Assembly: GCF_900007165.1 (NCBI RefSeq)
Contig: NZ_CYGY02000054.1
Location: 1-41,916 of the forward strand
DNA length: 41,916 nt
DNA from: Paraburkholderia piptadeniae
GTDB taxonomy: Bacteria > Pseudomonadota > Gammaproteobacteria > Burkholderiales > Burkholderiaceae
Direction of reading: 5' to 3'
Of this stretch, positions 8,998 to 16,890 are shown piece by piece (the stretch's first letter is position 1; every line of letters starts with the position of its first letter). The position numbers and the translations under genes are program-made. The notes below the pieces were generated by a model. The model was given only the letters and a program-made list of their open reading frames with translations. It searched no databases and was not told where the DNA came from.

Positions 8998-9015
8998 GTC
9001 GGCTTTTGCGCCGAC
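8998..9015. promoter_or_regulatory. Inverted repeat GTCGGC-N6-GCCGAC before paoA
   Basis: A perfect 6-base inverted repeat ends 24 bases before the paoA start codon. It overlaps a weak promoter-like pair (TTGCGT, then TTTATT after 16 bases). It could be an operator or a small hairpin in the leader. No terminator-like T run follows it. Confidence 0.35.
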
Positions 9016-9039
9016 TTTATTTGGAGCAAGCAGAACATC

Positions 9040-9822
9040 ATGTCCAGACACAATGACTGTCCGGGTTCGTGCTCGCATCAGGACGCGCACGCGCCCCATC
9101 GTGACGAGCACGACGCTGCGCCTTCCAGCTCGTCACGCCGCCGCTTCCTGCAATCGGCGGCGGCCGCCGCCGCAGTCGGCTCGGCGCCTTACGCTCAAGC
9201 GCAGACGCAAACGCCACCCACCGCCGAGCCCGTTGCGCGTGCAACGGTGCCGCCGCGCGCCGTGACGCTCAACATCAACGGACGCGACTACACGATGCAA
9301 CTCGAGCCGCGCGTGACGCTGCTCGACGCGCTGCGCGAATACGCGGGGCTCATGGGCACGAAGAAAGGCTGCGACCGCGGACAATGCGGCGCATGCACGG
9401 TGCTCGCGAACGGACGCCGCATCAATTCCTGCCTCACGCTGGCCGTGATGCACGAAGGCGACGCGATCACGACGGTCGAAGGGCTCGCGAGCAACGGCAC
9501 GCTGAGCCCCGTGCAACGCGCGTTCATCGAACAGGACGCGTTCCAGTGCGGCTACTGCACGCCGGGGCAGATCTGCTCGGCGACCGCGCTGCTGTCGGAG
9601 TTCGATGCCGGCGGCGCGAGCACGGTCACGGCCGACGTGCGGCGCCGCCCGCCCCAACTGACCGACGAAGAGATCCGCGAGCGCATGAGCGGCAACATCT
9701 GCCGCTGCGGCGCGTACGCGAACATCGTCGCGGCCGTGCAGTCCGCGCATCGCGGCACGGTCGGCAGCGGCACGGGCGATACGTACACCACGTTCGTCAT
9801 CAAGACGAGCGAAGTCGCGTAA
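9040..9822 (+). CDS. paoA: Periplasmic aldehyde oxidoreductase, [2Fe-2S] subunit
   Basis: A 260-residue iron-sulphur subunit of a xanthine-oxidase-family enzyme, similar in layout to E. coli PaoA. A twin-arginine export signal (RRRFLQ at 33-38, then an alanine-rich hydrophobic stretch) predicts transport of the folded complex to the periplasm. The plant-type cluster ligands are C111, C116, C119 and C131. The second cluster is held by C170, C173, C221 and C223 (CGYCTPGQ and CRCG). The N-terminus before the twin arginines is long and rich in His and Cys. GGAG lies about 14 bases before the ATG. First gene of paoABC; the next gene starts 11 bases after its stop. Confidence 0.92.
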   Translation: MSRHNDCPGSCSHQDAHAPHRDEHDAAPSSSSRRRFLQSAAAAAAVGSAPYAQAQTQTPPTAEPVARATVPPRAVTLNINGRDYTMQLEPRVTLLDALREYAGLMGTKKGCDRGQCGACTVLANGRRINSCLTLAVMHEGDAITTVEGLASNGTLSPVQRAFIEQDAFQCGYCTPGQICSATALLSEFDAGGASTVTADVRRRPPQLTDEEIRERMSGNICRCGAYANIVAAVQSAHRGTVGSGTGDTYTTFVIKTSEVA

Positions 9823-9833
9823 AGGAGACCACC

Positions 9834-10835
9834 ATGGATGCGATCTCCTACGAACGCGCCGCCGATATCGCGGGCGCCGTGCGCGCCGCGCAGCAGCCGG
9901 GCACGATGTTCATCGGCGGCGGCACCAATCTGCTCGATCTGATGAAGGGCGGCGTGACGCGCCCCGTGAAGCTCGTCGACATCACGCGCATACAAGGGCT
10001 CGATACGGTATCGACACTGCCCGACGGCGGCCTGCGCATCGGCGCGCTGGTGCGCAACAGCGACGCCGCGAATCATGCGCTGGTTCGCGAGCGTTATCCG
10101 TTGCTGTCGCAAGCGCTGCTCGCGGGCGCATCGGCGCAACTGCGCAATATGGCGACCGTGGGCGGCAACCTGATGCAGCGCACGCGCTGCCCGTACTTCT
10201 ACGACACCGCGTTCACCGCCTGCAACAAGCGCGAGCCGGGCAGCGGCTGCGCGGCGATCAACGGCCACAACCGCATGCACGCGATTCTCGGCGCAAGCGC
10301 GCAATGCATCGCCGTGAACCCGTCGGATATGAGCGTCGCGCTCGCGGCGCTCGATGCGAACGTGCGCGTGAGCGGCCCACAAGGCGAGCGCGTGATCCCG
10401 TTCAGCGAATTTCACCGGCTGCCGGGCGAGCGCCCCGATGTCGACACGACGCTGCGTCCCGGCGAACTGATCACGGCCGTCGATCTGCCGCGTTCCGTCT
10501 TTAGCGAGCACGCGCATTACCTGAAGGTACGCGACCGCGCGAGCTACGCGTTCGCGCTGGTGTCCGTCGCCGCTGCGTTGCAGATGGACGGCAACACGGT
10601 GCGCAGCGCGCGCATCGCATTGGGCGGCGTCGCGCACAAGCCATGGCGCGCAAGCGCTGCCGAGCAGATGATCACAGGCCACCCGCTCTCCGACGCGACG
10701 CTCAGGCACGCGGCAGCCGCCGCGATGAGCGAAGCGAGGCCGCAGCGCGACAACGCGTTCAAGGTGCGGCTCGCACAGAACGCGATCGTGCGCGCGGTGA
10801 ATCAGGCAGCGGGACGCGTGGGAGGTTTCGCATGA
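9834..10835 (+). CDS. paoB: Periplasmic aldehyde oxidoreductase, FAD subunit
   Basis: A 333-residue FAD-binding subunit of the CO-dehydrogenase medium-chain family. FAD signatures FIGGGTNLLDLMK (residues about 25-37) and ATVGGNLMQRTRCPYFYD (about 107-124) are present. The cysteine-bearing insertion RCPYFYD...TACNKREPGSGCA resembles the segment that carries an extra [4Fe-4S] cluster in E. coli PaoB, absent from most xanthine oxidases. AAAGGAGA precedes the ATG. Its TGA overlaps the paoC start codon, indicating translational coupling. It has no signal peptide of its own and would be carried through Tat by PaoA. Confidence 0.92.
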   Translation: MDAISYERAADIAGAVRAAQQPGTMFIGGGTNLLDLMKGGVTRPVKLVDITRIQGLDTVSTLPDGGLRIGALVRNSDAANHALVRERYPLLSQALLAGASAQLRNMATVGGNLMQRTRCPYFYDTAFTACNKREPGSGCAAINGHNRMHAILGASAQCIAVNPSDMSVALAALDANVRVSGPQGERVIPFSEFHRLPGERPDVDTTLRPGELITAVDLPRSVFSEHAHYLKVRDRASYAFALVSVAAALQMDGNTVRSARIALGGVAHKPWRASAAEQMITGHPLSDATLRHAAAAAMSEARPQRDNAFKVRLAQNAIVRAVNQAAGRVGGFA

Positions 10836-13048
10836 GCACAATGATCGGTCATCCACTGGACCGCACCGACGGTCTGCTGAAAGTCACGGGCGAAGCGCGC
10901 TACGCGGCCGAGTTTCCCGAAGCGCGTCTCGCGCATGGCGTGCTCGTCACGAGCACGATCCCGCGCGGCACGATTCAGGCAATCGACTCGGGCCGCGCTG
11001 CATCGCTGCCCGGCGTGCTGCTCGTGATGACGTATCAGAACGCGCCGCGTCTGCCGAACGGCGGCCGCCCCGCGCTCGCGCCGCCTGCGGGACGTCATCT
11101 GTCGCTGCTGCAGGACAACCAGGTTCACTACAGCAACGAGCCGATCGCGGTCGTCGTCGCGGATACGCTCGAACATGCGACGGATGCCGCGCGCCAGTTG
11201 CGCGTCACGTATGCCGCGCAGCCGGCAACACTCGATTTCTCGCAGGCGAAGCCGAACGGGCACGCACCGGACAAGCCGCAGGGCCGTCAGACGGACACGT
11301 CGCGCGGCGATTACGATGCGGGACTCGCGGCGGGCGTGGTGCGCGTCGATGCCGTCTATACGACGCCGATGGAGCATCACAACCCGATGGAGCCGCACGC
11401 GACGATGGCCGTGTGGGACGGCCCGCAGCTGACGCTCTACGATTCGACGCAAGGCGTCACGGGCACGAAGACGGCCGTCGCGAAGACGCTCGGCATGTCG
11501 CCCGACGACGTGCGCGTGATCTCGCCGTTCGTCGGCGGCGGCTTCGGCTGCAAGGGCTCCGCGTGGTCGCACGTGGTGCTGTGCGCGATGGCCGCGAAGC
11601 AGACGGGACGACCCGTGCGGCTCGCGCTGGAGCGGCCGCAGATGTTCGGCCCCGTCGGCGGCCGGCCGTACACCGAGCAGCACATAGTGATCGCCGCGAA
11701 GCACGATGGCACGCTGACCGCGATGCGGCACGACAGCTTTTCGAACACGTCGATGATCGAAGACTGGACGGAGACCTGCTGCATGGTTTCGCGGATGATG
11801 TACGCGGTGCCGAACCAGGTGACGACGCACCGGATCGTGCCACTGAACGTCGGCACGCCGACCTTCATGCGCGCGCCGGGCGAGACAACGGGTTCGTGGG
11901 CGCTCGAAACGGCGATGGACGAACTGTCGTACGAACTGAAGATGGACCCGGTCGCGCTGCGTCTGAAGAACTATGCGGAGGTCGATCCGCAGGAAAACAA
12001 GCCGTGGTCGAGCAAGGTCTTGCGCCAGTGCTACAGCATCGGCGCGCAGCGATTCGGCTGGTCGCGGCGCAAGCCGCAGCCGCGCTCGATGCGCGTCGGC
12101 AATACGCTGATCGGCCTCGGCATGGGAACGGCGACCTATCCCGCGAACCGCAGCGAAGCATCGGCGCTCGCGCGCATTCTGCCCGACGGCACGGCGACGG
12201 TCGTCTCCGGCACGCAGGACATCGGCACGGGCACGTACACCGTGATGACGCAAGTGGCGTCCGACGCGCTCGGCATCGCGCCGGAGAATGTGCGCTTCGG
12301 CCTCGGCGATTCGTCGCTGCCGAAGGCGCCTGTGTCGGGTGGCTCGCAGTCGGTCGCGAGCGTGTCGCCCGCCGTGCGCGACGCGTGCGAGCAGGCGCGC
12401 GCGAAGCTCGTTTCGATGGCGCTCGCGGATCGCGGCTCGCCGCTGTACGGCCTGTCCGCGAGCGACGTGACGGTGCAAGGCGGCTGGGCGATGAGCAAGT
12501 CCGACCAGACGAAGCGCGATCCCATCGCGGCCATACTTGCGCGCGCGGGCGGCCAGCCGATCGAAGCGACCTCTGACACGAAACCCGGCGACGAGAAGCA
12601 GCGCTACTCGTTTCATTCGTGGGGTGCGATTTTCGCGGAAGTGCATGTCGACGCGGACCTCGGCGCGATCCGCGTGGCGAAGATCACGGCCGTCTACAAC
12701 GTCGGTCGGATGCTGAACGTGAAGACGGCGCGCAGCCAGCTGATGGGCGGGCTGGTGTGGGGCATCGGCGCGGCGCTCGAAGAACAGACGATGCTCGATA
12801 CGCAGTACGGCCGCTTCATCAACGCGAATCTCGCCGAATACCATGTGCCCGTGAATGCGGATGTCGGCGCGCTCGACGTCGTCGTGCTCGACGAGCCCGA
12901 TCCGCATATCAACTCGCTCGGCTCGCGCGGGATCGGCGAGATCGGCATCACTGGCGTCGTGGCTGCCATCGGCAACGCCGTGTATCACGCGACGGGCGTG
13001 CGGGTGCGGGATTTGCCGATTACTTTGGATAAGGTGATTCGGGTTTAG
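10832..13048 (+). CDS. paoC: Periplasmic aldehyde oxidoreductase, molybdenum subunit
   Basis: A 738-residue molybdopterin subunit of the xanthine oxidase family, near the length of E. coli PaoC. It has the substrate-channel and cofactor motifs VISPFVGGGFGCKG and MRAPGETTGS, and the catalytic base Glu703 in GSRGIGEIG near the C-terminus. The family oxidises a broad range of aldehydes, including aromatic ones, to acids, with molybdopterin-cytosine-dinucleotide as cofactor. It overlaps paoB by four bases (ATGA). A mocA-like gene 790 bases downstream could supply the cytidylylated cofactor. The XdhC-like insertion chaperone (PaoD) that accompanies the E. coli operon was not found in the window. 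Confidence 0.93.
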   Translation: MSTMIGHPLDRTDGLLKVTGEARYAAEFPEARLAHGVLVTSTIPRGTIQAIDSGRAASLPGVLLVMTYQNAPRLPNGGRPALAPPAGRHLSLLQDNQVHYSNEPIAVVVADTLEHATDAARQLRVTYAAQPATLDFSQAKPNGHAPDKPQGRQTDTSRGDYDAGLAAGVVRVDAVYTTPMEHHNPMEPHATMAVWDGPQLTLYDSTQGVTGTKTAVAKTLGMSPDDVRVISPFVGGGFGCKGSAWSHVVLCAMAAKQTGRPVRLALERPQMFGPVGGRPYTEQHIVIAAKHDGTLTAMRHDSFSNTSMIEDWTETCCMVSRMMYAVPNQVTTHRIVPLNVGTPTFMRAPGETTGSWALETAMDELSYELKMDPVALRLKNYAEVDPQENKPWSSKVLRQCYSIGAQRFGWSRRKPQPRSMRVGNTLIGLGMGTATYPANRSEASALARILPDGTATVVSGTQDIGTGTYTVMTQVASDALGIAPENVRFGLGDSSLPKAPVSGGSQSVASVSPAVRDACEQARAKLVSMALADRGSPLYGLSASDVTVQGGWAMSKSDQTKRDPIAAILARAGGQPIEATSDTKPGDEKQRYSFHSWGAIFAEVHVDADLGAIRVAKITAVYNVGRMLNVKTARSQLMGGLVWGIGAALEEQTMLDTQYGRFINANLAEYHVPVNADVGALDVVVLDEPDPHINSLGSRGIGEIGITGVVAAIGNAVYHATGVRVRDLPITLDKVIRV

Positions 13049-13118
13049 TGCTGCGCAGGTTGAGGTTTGCACTGCACGCTGGCTCGCCTGACCAGTCCTA
13101 AGGTACAAAGGAAGGTAT

Positions 13119-13448
13119 CTATTCCGAGTCGGAACCGACGAAAGGACTAAGCGGCGGAGGTTGCGTTGGAACGGCGCCGCACCTTGCAAGCAACGCGACA
13201 ATGTGGTCCAGGGCGGACATGGGATCGTCCGCCGAAATCATCATTTGAGCCAGCTCGGTATGCGTATGGAAATACTTGTCGTGTGAGGCAACTGGCTCGA
13301 TCAATTTGATGAGTTGCGTGATTTCAGAAAGCAGTGCACTTCGATCTCCCCCCCCCCCGCGCGTCGTGGACAGACTCTCTATGGTCCGTCTGCGAAGCAC
13401 GCTCGCCAGGACAAGATAATCGCTTGCCTCGATTTTGATAACGCCCAT
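13119..13448 (-). CDS. Hypothetical protein with an 11-base poly-G tract in its coding sequence
   Basis: A 109-residue protein of unknown function. The frame is open upstream, but the ATG at 13448, with GGGGAG about 9 bases before it, gives a compact protein starting MGVIKIEASDY. It is largely helical in appearance, with a proline-rich, acidic C-terminus. A run of 11 C at 13348-13358 (G on the coding strand) encodes the GGGG segment and would shift the frame if its length changed. It has no membrane segment or signal peptide. It converges with paoC, 70 bases between stops. Confidence 0.55.
   Translation of the reverse strand: MGVIKIEASDYLVLASVLRRRTIESLSTTRGGGGDRSALLSEITQLIKLIEPVASHDKYFHTHTELAQMMISADDPMSALDHIVALLARCGAVPTQPPPLSPFVGSDSE
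13348..13358. repeat. Homopolymeric (C)11 tract
   Basis: Eleven consecutive C on the plus strand, inside the hypothetical gene at 13119-13448. Runs this long are rare in GC-rich coding DNA and are prone to slipped-strand length change and to sequencing error. Confidence 0.9.
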
Positions 13449-13835
13449 CGCAGGCTCCCCGAGGTACGTTTTGTCTCTACCCCTGTCGAAACAGCATAGC
13501 TCAATGCCGGGTCGGAGAGCCCTGTCCGTAACCTGGCATTTTCGACATCGCCCGAAACGGGCAGCGCGGCGGCAAAGAAAGTGAGTGCCGCCCGCACAGG
13601 GGCAACGACCGCGCCGCGAGGCGCCTCGCGGATGCCAACGCGAAGGCGAAAACACCGCAATAAAAAAACCATCGCAGACACAAACCACATCGCGGATGCC
13701 CGCGAAAAAATCAAAAGCAACCAGCGTTGCAGACACAAAAAAGACCAACCACCGTCGCAGACAAAAAAATGAACCCTTGCCTGCCACCCCGTTGCGCCGC
13801 ACAATCTCTGTTCACTCCCCGTTCTGGTGCCGCCC
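13449..13835. other. Gene-free stretch with an A-rich block and short repeats
   Basis: Between the hypothetical gene and the mocA-like gene. The part at 13660-13770 is unusually A-rich on the plus strand. It holds three copies of GCAGACA at 13674, 13729 and 13757, each followed by A-rich DNA. The open frames here lack ribosome binding sites and protein-like composition. It presumably carries the two divergent promoters; I could not place them with confidence. Confidence 0.5.
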
Positions 13836-14423
13836 ATGGCTTATGCTTCGCTCGCCACCGGCGTGCTGCTCGCCGCAGGATATGGATCGCGTTTCGACCC
13901 GGAAGGCGTCCACAACAAGCTGCTCGCCCGATTGCCCGACGGCACGCCCATCGCCTATGAATCCGCGCACCGGCTGCTGCTCGTCGTCCCCCATGTGATC
14001 GCGGTCGTGCGTCCCGGCTCCGAAATGCTCGCGCGCGTCCTCAACGACGCGGGCTGTCACGTGATCTTTTCCGTCGACGCCGAACGCGGCATGGGCGCGA
14101 CCCTCGCGGCAGGCGTCGAAGCAAGCGAAGACTCCGACGGCTGGATCGTCGCGCTCGCCGATATGCCGCGCATCGCCGGATCGACGATCGAGGCCGTCGC
14201 GCGCGCGGCCGACAAAGGCGCGTCGATCGTCGCGCCCTACTATCGCGGACAGCGCGGACATCCCGTCGGCTTCGGCGTCGAACATCGCGACGCGCTGCTC
14301 GCGCTCGATGGCGACACGGGCGCGCGCACGCTCTTCGCGACGCACGCAGTGACGCGCATCGACGTCGACGATCCCGGCGTGCTAAGTGATATCGATACCC
14401 CCGAAGACTTGCGCGATCTGTAG
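13836..14423 (+). CDS. mocA: MobA/MocA-family nucleotidyltransferase, probably Moco cytidylyltransferase
   Basis: A 195-residue NTP-transferase protein. It opens with the nucleotide-binding signature LAAGYGSRF and a following NKLLA lysine, and has the metal-binding LADMP motif and the RGHPVGF stretch typical of MocA/MobA-like enzymes. MocA joins CTP to molybdopterin, giving the cytosine dinucleotide cofactor used by PaoABC-type oxidases. The nearby paoABC operon makes that role likely, but specificity for CTP or GTP cannot be read directly. The ATG at 13836 is preferred to the in-frame GTG at 13827. Confidence 0.78.
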   Translation: MAYASLATGVLLAAGYGSRFDPEGVHNKLLARLPDGTPIAYESAHRLLLVVPHVIAVVRPGSEMLARVLNDAGCHVIFSVDAERGMGATLAAGVEASEDSDGWIVALADMPRIAGSTIEAVARAADKGASIVAPYYRGQRGHPVGFGVEHRDALLALDGDTGARTLFATHAVTRIDVDDPGVLSDIDTPEDLRDL

Positions 14424-14785
14424 CGCACACGACCTTCCCGCCAGCTTCAATCGAACGCGCGCCGCCGTTCACAGGTAAGAAGATTCGGGACCGCGATGCC
14501 TCTCACGGTGAGCGGATACGGGAAGCCCACCCATCACCCGCTTTCGACGCCGACGCATGAGCACAAACCGGAAAAAACGGAAAAACGGGCACAAGCAAGC
14601 GCGGCCGGGCACGCCACTTGCGGCCCGCTGCTGCGCCGCGAAACGGGCGAGCAGGCTTCGCATCGTTGGTCTAAGCTGTCCACGATGACGTCAGCTCTCG
14701 CCATGCCGCGCAGCGAACGCAGCACGCCGCCGACCGCGCCCGCCGCATCAGCCACGAACCCGCCGCACTCTTCTGCCAGGACCTC
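14424..14785. other. Gene-free stretch after mocA
   Basis: About 360 bases between the mocA-like gene and the PIG-L deacetylase gene. Open frames here are of low complexity and lack ribosome binding sites. No clear terminator or promoter was seen. Confidence 0.45.
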
Positions 14786-15496
14786 ATGAGCGAAACCAGC
14801 CCGCGTCTGTTCATCGTGTCGCCGCATTTCGACGACGCCGTCTTCGGATGCGGCGCGCTGCTCGCGTCGCATCCCGACGCCGCCGTCTGCACCGTGTTCG
14901 CCGCGCCGCCCGAGCAGGACATGCACACCGAATGGGACGAGAAAGCCGGCTTCGCGAGCGCGCACGAGTCGATGCGCGCGCGCACGATCGAGGACAACCA
15001 CGCGCTCGCCGTGCTCGAGACGATTCCCGTGCGGCTGCCGTTTCGCGCCTCGCAGTATCACGACTCGCCGTCGGTCTCGAAGCTCGCGGCGACACTCGAA
15101 GAAACGATCTACGGCTCGACGGCGAACACGCTGCTGATGCCGCTCGGCCTCTTCCACGACGACCATAGCCTTGTGTTCGAAGCGTGCTGCGAAATCCTGC
15201 CGCGCATGTCGCATCTCGAGTGGTTCGCTTACGAAGAGGCCATCTATCGGCAGATACCGGGGCTCGTGCAGCAAAGGCTTGTCGATCTCGCCGAACGCGG
15301 AATTGTCGCGACGCCGGCCAGCCCGTCGACCGATCACGCGCCTGACTACGAGCGTCAGACGCTGCTCAAGCGCGAAGCCGTCTGTGCGTACGAGAGCCAG
15401 TTGCGCGCCTTCGGGCCGCACGGCTACGACGACGTGTTCGCCGCCGAGCGCTACTGGCGTCTGACTGTCGACCGGCAGCGCAGGCACAGGCACTGA
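14786..15496 (+). CDS. PIG-L family deacetylase
   Basis: A 236-residue protein with the family's zinc-binding motif PHFDDAVFGCG at residues about 13-23 and the later histidine motif HDDHSLVFEAC. PIG-L/LmbE enzymes remove acetyl groups from N-acetylglucosamine-type sugars; bacterial members act on thiol cofactors, antibiotics or surface glycans. No glycosyltransferase or thiol pathway gene is adjacent, so the substrate is unknown. It starts at ATG 14786 with a short AGGA before it and has no signal peptide. Confidence 0.85.
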   Translation: MSETSPRLFIVSPHFDDAVFGCGALLASHPDAAVCTVFAAPPEQDMHTEWDEKAGFASAHESMRARTIEDNHALAVLETIPVRLPFRASQYHDSPSVSKLAATLEETIYGSTANTLLMPLGLFHDDHSLVFEACCEILPRMSHLEWFAYEEAIYRQIPGLVQQRLVDLAERGIVATPASPSTDHAPDYERQTLLKREAVCAYESQLRAFGPHGYDDVFAAERYWRLTVDRQRRHRH

Positions 15497-15641
15497 TCCG
15501 CCGGACAACGCGCGGAGACGCGCCGCTTCCATCAAGCCAGCACGCTCGCCCGCCATCGCCTACGCTATGTAAGCAGGACGCTTCGCACCGTGCCGCCGAG
15601 CCGGCGAAAGGGTCCGCTATCCACTGCCACGAGGTCATGCC

Positions 15642-15788
15642 ATGCACACGAGTCCGATTCCCGACCCGCACGCCGATCCCACGCGCGACCCCGAGGGCGA
15701 TCCCCTCACGCCGCCGTCGCCGGGCCATCACAACGACGAGCCGCAGCGTCCCGAAGGTCCGCCGGACAAGGACCCCGTCACGACGTGA
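15642..15788 (+). CDS. Tiny proline-, aspartate- and glutamate-rich protein (48 aa)
   Basis: A 48-residue open frame starting ATG 15642. It is composed mainly of Pro, Asp, His and Glu, with repeated DP pairs (PDPHADPTRDPEGDP) and ending PPDKDPVTT. A GAGG lies about 8 bases upstream. The composition suggests an intrinsically disordered soluble protein. Short acidic proline-rich proteins of this sort occur in Burkholderia relatives without known function. A longer open frame over the same DNA (15637-16080) is arginine/serine-rich and runs into the antisense of the next gene, so it is not preferred. Confidence 0.5.
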   Translation: MHTSPIPDPHADPTRDPEGDPLTPPSPGHHNDEPQRPEGPPDKDPVTT

Positions 15789-15853
15789 CAGTGCAGTGAC
15801 GGCGTGCGCCGCCAAAGCGCGCGCGTCGTCGGCCGTGCGTGGCTCGCGCGCGT

Positions 15854-16228
15854 TCAGTCCAGTTCGATCGGCTGGCCATGAGGCGTGCGGCGCGCCGACG
15901 CGTTCCAGGCGTTCTTCCGGTCGGTCAGCCCGTCGCGCGTCACGCAGCCCTTCGCCGTCGCGATGCGTTCGAGCGCCGTCAGCCAGTGCGCGTAGTAGGT
16001 GTCGCCGTGATCGGGGTCGCCTTGCGCCTGCGCGTCGCGGATCGCGTCCGCCAGTTGCGCGGCCCATTCGGACCAGGTGAATACGCCGCGCTCATGCAGC
16101 GCGAGCGTCATCGCGAACGCCGCCGCCTGCCAGGGCGCGGTGAAGACGGGGCCGGCGTCGTCGCGCGGCAAGCCGGGCAACGCGTCGAGCAGCGCGCGCG
16201 GCGCAATCGTGAAAGCCGGCGCGCTCAT
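15854..16228 (-). CDS. Nitrile hydratase accessory protein
   Basis: A 124-residue protein related to the N-terminal half of the nitrile hydratase beta subunit (FTAPWQAAAFAMTLALHERGVFTWSEWA). In cobalt-type enzymes such small proteins act as activators: they bind the alpha subunit and deliver cobalt by exchange. Its ATG overlaps the beta subunit stop codon by four bases (ATGA), so the three genes are co-translated. The C-terminus TPHGQPIELD is typical of the family. Confidence 0.88.
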   Translation of the reverse strand: MSAPAFTIAPRALLDALPGLPRDDAGPVFTAPWQAAAFAMTLALHERGVFTWSEWAAQLADAIRDAQAQGDPDHGDTYYAHWLTALERIATAKGCVTRDGLTDRKNAWNASARRTPHGQPIELD

Positions 16229-16890
16229 GCCGGGCTCTCCGCTTCCAGATACGGCTCCCAGCAATCGACGCACACGGAAGCCGCCGTCGTATCGCGGCCC
16301 CACAGTTCGGCGGCGTCGAACCGTACCGTGTACAGCCACTGCGGATCTTCGCCGCGACCGAGCGCATTCGAATCGGGAAACACATGCGCGCCATGCACGG
16401 CCACAATCTGGCCACGCTTGCCCCGGCAGTAGCGCGGCAGGCGCGTATGCGTCGACGGGTTGACGAGCCGCGTGCGCACGGTATCGCCGACGTCAAAGCG
16501 CGCCGCGCGGAGCGCGGGCCGCGACACGGAACTGCCGCGAAACAGCATCGGCTCGACCTGATCGGCGGCAAGCACGCGCTGCAACGGCGCGGCGGGATGC
16601 CGGGACTTGCCGCTGTCGATCTCATCGGCCGTCGCGAGGCCCGTGTTGATCAGCAGCTTGCGCAAGCCCGCGAACCAGATCTGGTAGTAGCTGCTCGACA
16701 GATACTGCGCGGGCGGCAGGCTTTCGCGCGCGGCACGCGACATGTCGATGTTCCATTTGCCCGTTGCGCCCATCGCGATCGTCAGCGCGAGGACGTGCCG
16801 TTCCCAGTCCGCGTGGAAATACGGCTCGTCGGCTTCGGACACGACGGGCCCGAATGACTGCATTCCGCCCAGGTCCTGTGCGCCGTTCAT
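16225..16890 (-). CDS. nthB: Nitrile hydratase beta subunit
   Basis: A 221-residue beta subunit that begins with the family hallmark MNGAQDLGGMQSFGPV. Beta pairs with alpha to build the channel and active site that hydrate nitriles to amides. The frame is open upstream, but the ATG at 16890 matches the conserved N-terminus and overlaps the alpha stop codon (ATGA). The C-terminal domain has the GDTVRTR and PRYCRGKRGQI features of the SH3-like barrel seen in this subunit. Confidence 0.92.
   Translation of the reverse strand: MNGAQDLGGMQSFGPVVSEADEPYFHADWERHVLALTIAMGATGKWNIDMSRAARESLPPAQYLSSSYYQIWFAGLRKLLINTGLATADEIDSGKSRHPAAPLQRVLAADQVEPMLFRGSSVSRPALRAARFDVGDTVRTRLVNPSTHTRLPRYCRGKRGQIVAVHGAHVFPDSNALGRGEDPQWLYTVRFDAAELWGRDTTAASVCVDCWEPYLEAESPA

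Noticed and set aside
10802..13201. 799-codon open frame on the minus strand
   Set aside because: Antisense shadow of paoC; low-complexity arginine-rich translation and no ribosome binding site.
14496..14789. 97-codon open frame before the PIG-L gene
   Set aside because: No ribosome binding site, Ser/Thr/Pro-rich low-complexity translation, and it overlaps the start of the real gene.
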